Assembly: GCA_963691815.1 (NCBI GenBank)
Contig: OY829667.1
Span: forward strand, 19,063,691 to 19,127,690
Direction of reading: 5' to 3'
DNA length: 64,000 nt
DNA from: Echiichthys vipera
Taxonomy: Eukaryota; Chordata; Actinopteri; Perciformes; Trachinidae
In this document: positions 36,992-49,944 of the stretch, piece after piece
Numbering within the stretch: the stretch's first letter is position 1
How the letters are laid out: the number at the start of each line of letters is the position of its first letter
The notes under the pieces: generated by a model
What the model was told of the DNA's origin: nothing
The model's database searches: none
Seen by the model: only the letters and a program-made list of their open reading frames with translations
Translations under genes and position numbers: made by a program

Positions 36992-37047
<56 letters not shown>
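36992..37047. repeat. (GA)n microsatellite
   Basis: About 28 GA units. The Arg-Glu and Ser-Leu frames over it are artefacts. Confidence 0.95.
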
Positions 37048-37050
<3 letters not shown>

Positions 37051-37429
37051 GAGTGGATGTGATCTGATGTCTTCTGACAGTTTGGTATTTGGAATTGAAA
37101 GCATGGAGGCATTATTGTATTAATCATGGAAGGGAGAGAAAAAATAGGGAAGCACAACATGGACATCCTATTCTTTCCACTTTTGTCAACACATTTACTC
37201 ACACGGTCCAGTCTCTCCGTCTCCCTCTCCCCATGCAAACAAGAGGCAGGATAACCAGAAGGGGACATCTGCGCAGACAGGGGATGGGGTAATGGCTCTG
37301 TACATTCCACACAGGGTTTAGTTTATGTGTGTTGTCATGCAAGACCTAAAGTCTGGTGTTTTAAGTATCAAAAGCTTGCTTAATTCTGCTGTTATCATGA
37401 CAATCTGACTGATGCTTCGATGTTCTTGC

Positions 37430-37620
37430 TGTCATATGTGGTCATGTGACCTCTTGCATGGCTCTTGTGTCTGCTCCAAGCGGCAACCTCCGGGTCTGAG
37501 AAATGAAGCCAACACAGAAGTGTCAAAAACTGCGGTTCATAGAGTGGCTCCAAAACAGAACAAATCCGCGTAGACCCCCATGTTAAAATGCCACACTTTA
37601 CAATAAACATGTCTACAGCC
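37430..37620. repeat. Possible dispersed fish repeat
   Basis: The block GTGTCTGCTCCAAGCGGCAA, CCTCCGGGTCTGAGAAATGA and GTAGACCCCCATGTTAAAAT resembles a widespread fish repeat. The ends are not defined. Confidence 0.35.
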
Positions 37621-38521
37621 TGATACAAAAAAGTGTTGATATGACCCATATAACTCTATTATTCTATTATTTTTCTATTATTCTAAGTTCTACATAATTA
37701 AGGGTGTGATAACTTTGAGTGGCAGGTGGCTGCCATTGCATAAGGCTAATGTTAGCCACTGCTCTGCTACGTCACTTCAGCTCCATAGACTTTGGTAAAG
37801 ATTAGGGTTGACAAAAAAATCGATACACAGATAATATTCAAATCTAAAAATTAGTATCGGATTTAGATACTAACTTTTATTGATACTTTTGCCATCAACA
37901 GTGCAGCCTCCTCCAGTTACACCGTAACTTCACCCAGCAGCCCTGCAGACAAAACAAGACAGAAGCTACAGCTCGTCTCTCTGAGGACATGAATGCTGGT
38001 TCATCACGTTAACAACACTGAGCTGGCTGAAAACTCAGAGCTGCTGCTGGAGGACCATCACTACAGGTTTTAGTAGAAAATTTAGCATACAAGGCTAACA
38101 ACAAGGGAAAGGCTACGGATGTAAACAAGCCACTAGCAGCTAGCATCTAATAATAAACATTAATGTTAACATCTAACGTTAAGAGACCTTAATTTAACAG
38201 GAAGACACAGTTACGTATCTGAAAAGTAGTGATATCCAAATGAAGCCTCGATAACCATTAGTTGTATTTGTTGAGCCCAACTCTATTTAAGAGTTTAACT
38301 AGAATATGATATGGTGCCAAGTCACCAGAAACACAGAAGATAAACAGGACTGTAGCTGAATACATTAACATGGACCAGATCCCTGTTTATACTGTGGAGA
38401 AACAACAACTGACTCACCAACTGAATCCAAGGTTTAACATCCATGGAATCATTTAATGCCTACAGAAATCCCTGAGCTAGTGATGTCCAAATGAAGCTTC
38501 ATGAACATTTTCTTTATTTTC

Positions 38522-38626
38522 TGAGTCCACTAGATGGAGCTCTCTGTTCAACAAAGGGTTGAAAACACTGAATCACCATTCATTGAACCCCTTTCTTTAA
38601 ACCAAGAGCTCCATCTAGTGGACTCA
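38522..38626. repeat. Perfect 22-bp inverted repeat in a larger symmetrical element
   Basis: TGAGTCCACTAGATGGAGCT plus CT at 38522-38543 is the exact reverse complement of 38605-38626, with a 61-bp spacer. Related blocks (GTCCAAATGAAGC, at 38235 and 38487) suggest a short nonautonomous DNA element. Confidence 0.8.
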
Positions 38627-38649
38627 ACAACTACAACAAATCCATGAAC

Positions 38650-38800
38650 ATAGTCTGTATAAAAAATGGACGTAGCCTCTCCGCCGCGGCCCGTTCTCTC
38701 AATTGATCCAATCTAACTCGCCTCTGGGAGTCGCCATCTTGTCAGACTTTGACTCCTCTTACCAAAAAAGGGCATTGATGTGACGTCGGGGGGAGGGAGA
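38650..38800 (+). repeat. Dispersed repeat, copy shared with 46827-47000
   Basis: Both copies contain TAGACTGTATAAAAAATGGA-type sequence, ACGTAGCCT, CGTTCTCTCAA, GCCTCTGGGAGT, CTCCATCTTG-like sequence, CAGACTTTGACTCC and GGGGGGAGGGAG in the same order. Confidence 0.85.
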
Positions 38801-39599
38801 TACGTATTCATGAGATACATTATGGGTGAAGTTTACAGAATTAGCCACATTAGCTCACATTAGCTCAACCGCCCGGGAGCTAGGCTAACAGAACGCGTTA
38901 CTAGATAAACGGGAGTGGGCATCCTGTGTCTCTAGCGGAGACTACACCGGAGTGAAGTGCAGGCAGCGTTTATGATCTAGGATTTAAATTGATATTCAAC
39001 ACAGGACCATGCTCACATACTGTAAAACTCCGAACCTTACGGCCCAAATCATCCTACTGCTCCATATTAGCATCTAGTGTATGTGTCATAGATAGCAGGC
39101 TGTACTGCAAGTCATGGTGCAAGTGCGGCTATTTAATTAGCTTAACAGAGCTAACGAAACACGGTGTGTTCCTAAACCATCTGTTGGTTCAGTCGATCAG
39201 AGAGCAACCTCGGCACCCATCCTCACTTTCCCAGATCCCAGTCAACAATTGGTTGTGGATGCAGATGCCTTGGACATGGACATCGGATCCCTGGCGGTTA
39301 ACAAGCTGCCTGTTTTTCCACCAGTCCTAACATGCTTCTTTAAATGTATAATATGTAGGTTTCTGCCCCTAGGTTTGTCACTATTAAAACTATAACAAAA
39401 GACAGACTTTTTGATGTTGTTTGTGATGTTGCGTGAGAACATGGGCGCTGCAGTCTTTATTGTCAACCACCATTGCCGATGCAAATCGATCCGATGTGAG
39501 TCAGGCAAAAAATTAAGTTACATAATGTTTAGTAAAGTTTATTTATATCAAGCTATTCTAATGACATTTTCACAGTCTTTTCAACAGAATCAAACTATA

Positions 39600-39840
39600 T
39601 TGTGGTGGTAACTGAGTAGTTAATGAGCAAGCAAGCTACGTTTAGCCAGCAGCCAGCTAGCTGCAACTACGCTGCACGATCTGGCGTTGGTTGCTGTGAT
39701 ATGTTAGCCAATAAAGCAATTTGAAAACAGCAAGCTCCCATTAGCCGATTCACCAGCCAATTCATCCCAGCGCCTGGATAAATTAGTTTGAAGTTATTAA
39801 CTCAAGACGGATTTAGATGAGCGGACTACCCGTACACTGT
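39600..39840 (+). repeat. Dispersed repeat shared with 46535-46760
   Basis: Both copies contain CAGCTAGCTG, the block around TGTTAGC(C/T)(A/G)ATAAAG(C/T)AATTTG, CGGCAAG-like sequence and ACTCAAGAC(G/A)G. No open frame. Confidence 0.55.
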
Positions 39841-40079
39841 AGCTAACGTGATGTGGCAAATGCAATTGTGGGTTAGCCTATCACTGCCGTTCGTTGTCAA
39901 AAAAATCATACTAAAAATACTTTTGAGCGCATTGAATTATTTTTGTAACACTGCTGTAAGATTTAGCCAAGCACGTCTTAGCCATTACCTTATCATCCTA
40001 GCACATCGTTGTAAGATGATATATATATATATATTAGGTCTGTACTGGATTAACGCTATGGTGTTGCAAAACGGCATGT

Positions 40080-41270
40080 AGCTAATGCAGAAATAACTCA
40101 TTTCAAAACTCAAAACTCATTTACTGTTACTGAGTATAATTCTGTGATGTTGTGATTAACAATAACCATATTGGCCCAAATATAAGACGACCCAACTTCT
40201 TAAGGAATCACTTTTTGAAAAATACTTATTGAAGACCAAATCTTTTTTTAACAAAGAAACAATCTTATTTAGAAATAAGGATCATAAAAACACTTTGAAA
40301 GCCTTCTCCTGAATGTAATGGGCGGCCCCTCATTCCTCTTTCTATTAATGACTCATACACTCTGCTGTCCATCTCCTGGAAGTAGCGGATTTGAGAACCA
40401 TGTTAAGGTCTTTTAGGGCTCGCCATCTGCAAACATTACATTCTGTGACACCGTATTTCTTGGCTGCTTGACAGTTGTTTGATGACTGCTGCGTTTATCA
40501 CCATAATTCAAATACCAAACTGTCAAAACTCCTCTTCAGTTCCTGGCTGACTTTGAGACATTTTTTCAGGATGATCACTGCGTCTCGCCATCTTTCAGGC
40601 TCCTGGCGCTGTAAGCTAACGTTAGTTTGCTTTGCAGCGTAAGCAATGTTACTATGAACTGTGTTGTGATTGACAGCTCATCATGAAAGGAACTCGTTTT
40701 ACAGATTCTTTTCCGTTGTGGCTGTATTTTAACATGTAACACTCACATTGACTTAGTGGCTGTGTCTATAGAAGCACTTACTTGGCTTTTGAATCTAGAC
40801 CCCGAATAAGTACGTAAGCCAACAAAATCTATAACTAAGCTGTTGTTAGATTTTTTTTTAGATATTTTATTAAAGAAATGTTGCATATTATCTTTTGGAG
40901 CTTGACAGGAGCGTGTCTTAGTATGTGACAAGTTACACAAATATGGGATTTATGTTGTGCTTTACTGGAAAAGAAAGAACTGGAAATCAGGGCAGCATCT
41001 TGAATGATGGGCAAATAATGGATACATTTGCTCACTTGCATGAGTCACAGGTATGACTATTGTAAAATGAACATTAGAGGAAATGGTCTCATGTTGACCC
41101 AAAATGGGCATTTGCATAGCAACATGGGAAAAAATAATAATACAAATAGTTTCTTATGGTGCAGAATAGCAGCTAATGCTATGTAGACTGTTGCGAATAC
41201 AAATGTGCAAAGTATAAATCTGTCTTCATAGTACATGTGACTTTTCAGGGAGTGTTGAGTGTGACATTGC
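40080..41270. other. Intergenic sequence, no recognised feature
   Basis: No coding exon found. A short (TA)n occurs at about 40018-40034, just upstream. Confidence 0.4.
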
Positions 41271-41274
41271 CCTG

Positions 41275-41314
41275 CACAGACACACAGACACACACACACA
41301 CACACACACACACA
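41275..41314. repeat. (CA)n microsatellite
   Basis: A short CA array of about 40 bp with one early interruption. Confidence 0.9.
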
Positions 41315-41379
41315 TTGTGCATCGCACTACAGGGACCTTGGAGATTAATGACTAGGGTATAGGTGCTGCAGTGCAGAGG

Positions 41380-41640
41380 GGAGGCCAGGGGAAGAGGACA
41401 AGAGAATGGAGGGATAGATTTAGGAGAGGAGGAGAGAAGCTGGAGGAGGGGGATGGTAGGGAGGCTGGCCAGAAGGAGGGTGGGGGTAGTAGAGAGTAGC
41501 TGAAGAGGAGGCTCGGGAGAGTGGAAGTATGAATGAGGCTCGGAGGCAGTAAGAAGATGAAGAGGAGGAGGGTTAGGACCAAATGAGGCCAAAATAGAGG
41601 AGATGTCAGCGTCATATTGCGTCATATCATTGGGCTATAA
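41380..41640. repeat. Purine-rich low-complexity tract
   Basis: A GA-rich tract of AGGAGGAGAGAAGCTGGAGG-type sequence over about 240 bp. Open frames on the minus strand rich in Ser, Pro and Leu derive from it. Confidence 0.6.
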
Positions 41641-43074
41641 ACAGATACACAGTGGAAATCAGGTCTGCACTTGCCGAAAGGCTCAAAAGCTGGTGCACGA
41701 TCAAAGAATATGGGAATGATTGATTTGTTTCACTGAAGCGTTCCCGGTCGGCCTTGGGTCGGACTATATTTTACACGTAAAATAAAAGAATGTATATCGA
41801 CCTGCATCTATTTGAGCATGCCCGAAAAATTCTGTCAGGTCGAGTGCACCTAAAAAGGACACGACCGGACACCATCCCTTTATTTCTAGCGCCGTCTGCT
41901 GTAACCATCCAACATCGCAGCTCCAGTTACATAGCGCATGTGTCATACCTCACAGCTCTAATGGGGTCAGAGAGCACGTCCCAGCCTTCATATAGTAGCC
42001 TTGGTTAGGATTAAAATAGAAGGAGGCAAAGAAGAGGTGAAAGGCCAAGAGGAGGCTAGGAGCAGTTGGAGGAGTCTAGAAGGTGACCAGGAGGAGGTGG
42101 AGAAGAATGTTGTCTGCCTGAGCAGTTTTATTGTTCGCCAATAGGCCTGACTCGTGATGAACTACTGCAAAGTCAAATAGGGCTTAGTGTGTGTGTACGC
42201 GTATGTGTGCGTGTTTGCAGAGTGATGCATTACCTTGTTCGCTCTCACTCCCTGAAATTGGACGGAACAGACACAAAAGCAGGAAACACAAAAGTCATTT
42301 TTACCGTCCACATCTTTCTCTTGCACTCTTTCATCATATTTATTACACCCGCAGCTGTCTTTGGGTGTAATGGCACACACGTAATCCCTGCCCATCCCCC
42401 ACACCCATCCTCTCCTCCCCATGACCCTCATTCATTTTACAGCAGGAGCAGTTTGGCCAACAGCATTCACATTTACATGCATTCGTCTTGCGTCAGAATC
42501 CAGATTTCTACACACTCATGTCAACAAGAACCTGTGCATGATGATGACACAGGACATATGACAAAAGGATGAAAAAGGATCAAACACTGCTCACAGTAGT
42601 GAGTCGTTGTACCCAAAATCATTTGATTGAAAATCTGACACTGAAACTGAAACTAGCTACGTTAAATGCAAAGACTGTGATATTTCCATTGTCAACAACA
42701 TCCCATGTGCACACAATGAACAGCACTGCCCTCCTGCCACAAATACTCACCAGAGAACCAAATGTGTATCCATCCACAGCTGAAAATAGTCCCCAATCAT
42801 TGCAGTATCCCTCCTATTTAAGTGATGTTTATTAAAAAGTGGTGGCAAGCTGTTTTGAGTGCCAAGCTGAAATTTTGGAGCCTTTAAAAAAAAAGGAACA
42901 ATAAATTTGTGACCGGATAGTTACTGTGGATGTTTGGAGGCCAGTATTTTAAAGTTTAAAAAGTCAGATAATGACATATCGCCCGATATCTATTGCTCTA
43001 CGCAAACATTTATAGTTGAAGTATAGAATACTATTATGTAAATAATTGTGGTTTTGACAGTTAATTGTTTTTTA

Positions 43075-43215
43075 AGATTATTTCTTTGGCAGTCTTTCAA
43101 GCCTTTTATTATATAGGACAGACAGGAAATGGGGTGAGAGAGAGAGGGGGAGATATGCAGCAAAGGGCTGGAGGTTGGAGTCAAACCTGCGGCCGCTGCC
43201 TTGAGGACCTTCAGC
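43075..43215 (-). repeat. tRNA-derived SINE fragment
   Basis: CCTTTTATTATATAGGACAG, ACAGGAAATGGGGTGAGAGA, ATATGCAGCAAAGGGCTGG and GTCAAACCTGCGGCCGCTG match a common fish SINE whose head lies at the right, in minus orientation. The head is degraded. Confidence 0.55.
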
Positions 43216-43635
43216 CTCTTTACATAGGGCGACTGCTCTTGGGAAATAGTCTCTTATTGTCTTGTTAAGATAACCTGATTGATACCATACATGACCTTTG
43301 AGAAATGAAAAGGTTAAAATATGTTGGTAAGTGAGCTTTAGAGGTACTTGTATGCAGATTGGATTTATAAGTGGACCAGTTGTTACGATTTATGATGTTT
43401 CTACTGTTTGTGAAAATTTGGATTTTCAGTAAGACCCAATGGGCAAGGGAGTGCCACAGACACTGCAATAGTAAGCAAGTTTGTTTACACTTTAAATGCA
43501 AAATCCAATACAAGTCTCTTATGAAAGAGCTTAACTATGATGTTACAGTATAACATCATATTTCAGCTCTTTTGTAATAGACTTGTATTTCTGGGCCCAC
43601 GCATCACATGACCTGCAGATTTGACTTTTGCAACT

Positions 43636-44205
43636 AAAGCTGGGTTTCCATCCAAATGTATCACAAATGTTGACTGACTTTTTAAAAAATTCGCAAAAGA
43701 AAATGTACATTCTGTCCGCTTTCATCTGGCCTCGTAAGCCCATCCTGATCTCTGAGCTCCACTGTATTCTACTCTCAGATCAGTCTGTAAACGTGTGGCA
43801 CAGAAAATTTGGAGAAATTTGCCCAAGCGACCGAAACAATCAGCATTGGTTTTGAGGCAGATTTAAGTCTGACAAAACGAGAAGAGACTGTTCAGGGTAA
43901 ACAACATGGAGGCTTCCACGGATGAGAGAGCAGCTATGGAGCAAGCCACTCACTAACTCTTTTTTCTCTGGATCCTACCGTTGAATATGGACCGGGCTCC
44001 TGAAATTGGGCTTTATTTGTTAAATATGTTTCCATTGTACTTTGTTGCATTTTTCTTTTTTGGATTTGCAATCTTTTCAAACCTCAGGCAAGTGTAAGAA
44101 CTTTTTTGCCATATTTTAGGACTTTTTGAATTTACAGTGTTTTCATTCTTTTCATTTATGTTCAAATTATGAATGCACATTAAAATAGTTGGATGGAAAT
44201 GGAAC
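43636..44205. mobile_element. Short inverted-repeat element containing a copy of the 2330-2625 repeat
   Basis: The left part GGGTTTCCATCCAAATG (43643) is mirrored by TTGGATGGAAATGG (44190). Between them lies 43735-44010, an inverted copy of 2330-2625. Whether the outer arms belong to the same element is inferred. Confidence 0.5.
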
Positions 44206-44257
44206 TTGAACAATGTAAACACCTTATCTGCACAGACTTCAGTCTCACAGTCCCTTA

Positions 44258-44868
44258 GGGCGCACTCACACTGTCCTTTCGCATCGGGCCAAAACAGGTT
44301 TTTCAGCTAAAGCCTAGTGCGTTTGACCAGTGTGAGTGCACCCGCTCCGCGCATAACTGCGGCCAGCTGGCCGTCCACGGCCCGTCTGAGAGAGGTGGGC
44401 TTTTGTAGAGCACGTTTGCACATGTACGAGCACAAGGGTGCGCACGTGCACGAGCACGAAGCCTACGACGTAATTTATGTGCGCCTGTTCAGACATAGAA
44501 AGTAGAAGGACGGACCATGCACAGACATTTAACAACAAGAACAATGGCGGGAAAGGTTCACGTTGGTGTGATGCGGAGGTGGAGTGTTTACTGCAGATTT
44601 GGTCGATGAAAATATTCAAAAACAGTCGACAAGGCGCACAAAAACTCAGAGGTCTATGGAAAGATTTGGAAACAAAGCCATGCATCGCGATAACGTCATC
44701 AATGTGTGTGATGTGTTACGACGTGATGACGTATGGACAGCAAGCAGCATTTGCTCGAGGCCCAGGTAGTGTGAGTACAAACGGACCTGGGGCGCGGGGG
44801 GAGAGGGAGGGGGGGACAAGTACCCTAAAGCCTGGGGCGCGGTACGGAAGGACAGTGTGAGTGCGCCC
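44258..44868 (+). mobile_element. PIF/Harbinger-like nonautonomous element with TTA target duplication
   Basis: The ends are perfect inverted repeats of at least 21 bp, beginning GGGCGCACTCACACTGTCC. They are flanked by TTA at 44255-44257 and 44869-44871; a TWA target duplication is the PIF/Harbinger signature. The 611-bp interior is CpG-rich. One plus-strand frame (about 44550-44690) reads SRWCDAEVECLLQIWS, which resembles the start of the Myb/SANT-like DNA-binding protein that Harbinger elements carry. No DDE nuclease is present. Confidence 0.85.
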
Positions 44869-45784
44869 TTAGTGATGTGATACCACATGTCCAAATGGGC
44901 AGAGGATTACGCATAAGAACACTCTAATGTTCAAGTCCTGATAGATGACATTTTTGTGTGGACAAGACTTGTAGTTGAAAATAAAAAAATAAAAGAGAGC
45001 TCAGGACATGTGACTTACAGTGCAGATGTGTAAGCTGCAGCAGAAATAAACCATACAGTTTAATTTGCAATGGACTCAAATGGATCTCTCAAGTGTTAGT
45101 TTGCGACAGCTGACAAAACTGCAAACAAAAGACTTCACGTAAGTCCCTTTCACGCATGCATTGCAAACCTGGAATAGACATTACTTGGCGAGGCTGTGTG
45201 CGAGAACATAAATGTCCGAATCAGTCGACCGGACATCAAACGGACTTTACCCCTTCCATCTCCCCGGTATAAAGTTTATAAAATGTCTGATTGAGCCCAA
45301 AGTGTGAACAGAGCAGCTCACTGTGCGGAGAATTCCCAGCGAGTGAGCGGTCGTAATGATGAGATGTCTATAAAGCAGCTGGCACGGAACCAGAAGAGAG
45401 CAAACATCTAAGTGTGAAGAAGAAGGGTGAATTACGCGAAGACGGCGATGAAAATCTCTAACTGGAGAAACAACGAGATTCAATATTTTCTGTCAGTAAC
45501 GGCCAACACCAAAATCGTTACATGGCTGAAATGGCTGTTTATGACCAAATTAAGAACCGGCTACATGGCCACAATGGAATCTGTGTCATGTTCTCCCTTC
45601 CACATTCTACCCAAACACAGTATTGAAATTGAGAATCTGCCCGATGAGGATTCTGTGGATATTGCTGTTTTGCCTTCATATACAATCATCAGTACTCAGA
45701 CATTTGGAAACAAGGACTTTATGTACACTTACTCTATTAATTATATCTTGTTTTCCATTCTTTCAAGCCATTACAATCCCAGCC

Positions 45785-45995
45785 ACTGAGGCTACATCCA
45801 CACTAATACACCCCTAGTGTAAAGTCTACTACTCCGGCATTTTCAACCCCCTAAAACAGAGGCTTCTGAAAACACAGCTGACCCTGTTTTAGTCTGAAAA
45901 CCTGGAGACTGAAATTTAGTCTGGACTTGCAGAGACGGAGATCTTTGGGGACGATGACACAGACAGCAACGCTCACATCCTGGTTTGTGTCCTTC
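45785..45995. repeat. Possible MITE fragment
   Basis: GAGGCTACATCCACACTAATAC and ACCTGGAGACTGAAATTTAG-type blocks resemble short fish DNA elements of the 'cacaCTA...' type. Both ends are not visible. Confidence 0.3.
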
Positions 45996-46534
45996 CCTGA
46001 TACCTCAGGTGACCCTTTTCTTGAAGAAAACCAACAACATCAGCAGAGAAATGTGTGCACTTAATGAGGGAGCTCTCTCCCTCCCCTCCTGAAGCTGTCC
46101 ATGGTTCTGACTTCTTGGCTCTCTCCTCCTCTGGATATCACACTGGAGCTCATCATAAGCATTATGCAAACGGACAAGAAAATGTGTTTACACACAGTGC
46201 TTTTCACTGCTTTGCAGATTAGATAGCTGTGACTGAAATTGACCTGCCCCAGACATTATAATCCCTAAAACTTTTGTTACATGTTAAAACCCTATATATA
46301 AGGGGCACAAAATAAACTGGACAAATACTGCCCAAAACAGTGAGACTGAAACAACACAACAACAGAAAGTGTCTAACATCATGTTGATAGAATGCTGTAG
46401 ATTGAATTACAAAAATATTTAAAATTATGCTAGATGGCCATTTGAAAAATGATTCCATGAGCCAATGCTGCACGGCCAAGCCACAGCCAGCTGCTCAACT
46501 TTAGCTTAGCTTATGGTGGGCTAACATTAGATGG

Positions 46535-47000
46535 AAAGCAAGCCAGAGTGAGTCAGCTAGCTGTAATTTAGCTACGCTGCTTGGCTGGTGGTCTCTTCGT
46601 AATGTTAGCTGATAAAGTAATTTGCAAACGGCAAGTCAGTCAGATCAGCCATGGAAGTCTGGAGGAATTAGCAGACATCATCCACTCAAGACAGTATTTT
46701 GCTACGGCAGCTAGCTAGCAATTCATCCACAGCCAGCAAGCAAGCTATCATCAGCTAAAATATATTTCATATGTCAGTGTTTCCTCAAGGGTTTTTATCA
46801 ACACCGGGGGAAAAGGTTTTGTTGTACCCATAGACTGTATAAAAAAATGGACGTAGCCTGTGTTGAGGTCCGTTCTCTCAACTCGATCCAATCATATTTG
46901 CCTCTGGGAGTCTCCATCTTGCCAGACTTTGACTCCGCCTCATTTCCTCTTAGCAAAAAAAGGCATGTATGTGACGTTGGGGGGAGGGAGGAGCAAGGCT
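46535..47000 (+). repeat. Second copies of the 39600-39840 and 38650-38800 repeats
   Basis: 46535-46760 is related to 39600-39840, and 46827-47000 to 38650-38800. The two repeats sit close together here as they do near 39 kb, but in the opposite order, which suggests shared amplification or rearrangement. Confidence 0.6.
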
Positions 47001-47009
47001 AACAGCACA

Positions 47010-49940
47010 CGCTGCTAGATAACTGAAGTGGGGGTCAATGTTGAGATTTTTGTCCGGGCCCAGGGGGGAACGGCAGTCATTTTTTTCGTTTTGTAAGGGA
47101 GCAGGAATTTTTTTATAGGGTAGAGACGAAACGGGAGGTCAGTCTCCAGCCAAACTGCAATTTTTGGCACTTCCTTTTTTGGATCAACCAGTAGTCGCTG
47201 TGGTGCGGGCTTGGTTGTACCCTCACAACGGTTCACACAGGCTGTGCCTCTGTTTCAAGCTGTCTGCAGCGGTCGCAAACCTTAGGTCCATCTCTGGGCC
47301 GCTGCCGCAAAATGTAATGGAAACACAACATGTGTGGACTATTTCTAAGCTAACGTTAGCTACAGTTGCACACCCTTCGCTGTAGGGTGGCTGACGAGAG
47401 GTAAGAGACTGTTTGGCACACAAAACATCACTTAATTTGGATTTTCACTAAATTTTGTCCTTCACAAAGAAGTCCACAGGCTGTCATAGGCTACTGAGAA
47501 AATTGGGGAATGTCTCATTATTTAAATGCTTTTTTTTATGATACAAAACTTTAAATAAAAAGGAAGCGCAGAAAACAAATTCAGATATCGCAAACAACAT
47601 TATTGCCGTCAGTTTTATTGCTGGGGTTTGTGAGTCAGAGAATGCTAAATGTGGTATAACATCTTGTCAAAAACTCATTAGGGGATTGCAGTTTACAAGA
47701 AAGCTACTGCAGCAACTGGTAAGCAATACCACCCCATTCTGAATTATGCATGTGCCTCAGATAACACATTATTCATGACCGATTGTACAGGTGGAGGTCT
47801 TAAACCATTAAGCACATTTGCTGAAGTGGTTCAGTGAATGCATGGAGGAAGTAATGCTTCATATAGTGGGGCAATGCTTCCTCTGGTGCTGGTTGATGGA
47901 CTCTTGACGGAGTTCTTGCCAAGGTAACTTAATATTTAATCTTTTTTTAAATTCGGTTGTTAATTACACAGAAATGTCAAAATTCATATCTTCCTTACCT
48001 TTATTTGTAGGGGAAAGACCTATTTCCCATCTGCTGGGCTGCTGGCAGGCAGGCACCAGCTAAAGGCACAGGGATATGGACCCAGGTGACATGGATTACA
48101 TTGCAAGAAGAACTCCTGTGAATGAGCATACAACTTTGTACATAAAAAAGCAATACTATGCTCTAAAAATAAAAAGAATTTTAAACACTAAATGGTTTGG
48201 ACTCTTTTATTTGCTGTCTGGTTCAACCAGTTATTTTGGATTTAAACTATCTTCATAGATACATATCCCCATTGTCTGGAGGGTATGGACGTATGTATCA
48301 TACACTGCACAGTCAGTAATTATTATCTTTTTGCTTTTCTTAATGGAGAACATATAACATGCCCCCCTGTCCAGTGCCCCTCTCCACAGCACTTTCTATG
48401 ATGTGAGAAAAACAATACGTATAAGGCTAAAAATTGCCACCCTCTACATTTGAATTTGTCCTCTATAAATGAATCTTTCCGTAGCTTGTAATTGGGCTCC
48501 ATTCTGTAGCCCTGTTACCAAAGAGATGACACCTTAAGACAGAGAATATATTCTAATACATTTCGCTTGTGTTGCTCTTTCACATATCTGAGACTAATGA
48601 CCGGTTCCCCGGTAAATTCTTTATCTTGTAAAGGATTCTTGTCTTGTGAATCCCATATTCGATATGAATCCTAAATAAGCTTCCCTTTTGTAGAAATCCT
48701 TTTAAAACGGGGGTCACCTCTCTGACAGGAAGAGATTCTTTACAATACCAATAAATCTAAAAGTTGCTATTAACCATGACCTCTGTCTTTATAGTGTCCG
48801 GCGAGTCATCCATATTGCCATAATGGATGGGTGCCAAGATTAAGATTTCTTCGTACATCATTCTTCAAGGTCATTTTAGAAGGCAGATCTGTCTTTACAG
48901 TCACAGGCTAACATAACAGGATGTGTGGTCCTGTAGGTCAGTAGCTTAACCTCTCAGGCCAGTTTTTATATTTTGAAAGTTTATTAATATACATATTATC
49001 CACCTGATACATTAACAAATCAAACGTTGGGATGGTAAGTCCATCACATCTTACAGGTTAACCTTACTGGACACAGATATTAGAAGTAACTGGTCTCATG
49101 AAGTCACTGTGTCAACCTTTTTATTTAAAAGAAAAAGATAAATAAAAGTCATGCAGATTATAGTATTTGAGCAATATCTATAAAATATACTCCAAAGCTA
49201 CAAAAATATCATGTTTTACAAAATACAGCCGCTAGGGATGCTAGCCATTTAAGTTGTCTGTTAAGGGATATAGGACATTTTGTGTCTTGGCTGCTTTTTT
49301 GGTTTGATACTGTAATAATTTGCTGTGGATACACTGTGTGCCCTCTCCTAGCACCATGCCATTACATGTATAGATGTATTGAAACCAATAGATTTGAATT
49401 GTATACATTTCTTAAACTAATACACAGACAATGTCGAAGTATATCGCACAGCTGTCTTATTTTCTTGGCAACAAGCACAGAGTGATGATTGACAGATTCC
49501 CCAACTAATCATTTTCTGGTGCCTGTGTGTCAATGGTTTGTTTCATGTATAGGCGGGGCTGCGTTGGAAAAATGACATGGAGCCTGCTATCGCGCAACAG
49601 AGCGGTATGCTTATGTGTTTGCGTCAGCATGGAGCCTACTGGCATGAAGCACTGGAGCCAAGGATCTACCCAGGAGACATGAATGATTTTGGTGTCCATG
49701 TTCTCATCACACCAACAGGATAATCTACTGAAGACATGGTGTGTTCCTTTGAGTTTTGTATTATTCAGGTGCAAGAGACCTTGTCAGTTTCTATTCTGTG
49801 TATAGTGGGGGAAGACAAATTGGAGAGCTGGCAGCGTACTCCAAACAAATCAAATCTGGTGTGTTAACAGAGACAAAATGGCATGTTCCTGAGGAATGTG
49901 TGCCATGTTTGACTTTGATTGCCAGTGTTTAGTGGCTGTA
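47010..49940. other. Intergenic sequence, no recognised gene
   Basis: I see no splice-bounded coding exon. The stretch at 48300-49100 looks low in simple repeats but is unidentified. Confidence 0.35.
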
Positions 49941-49944
49941 ATAA

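Noticed and set aside
41245..41625. 126-codon minus-strand frame rich in Ser, Pro and Leu
   Set aside because: It reflects a purine-rich low-complexity tract on the plus strand.
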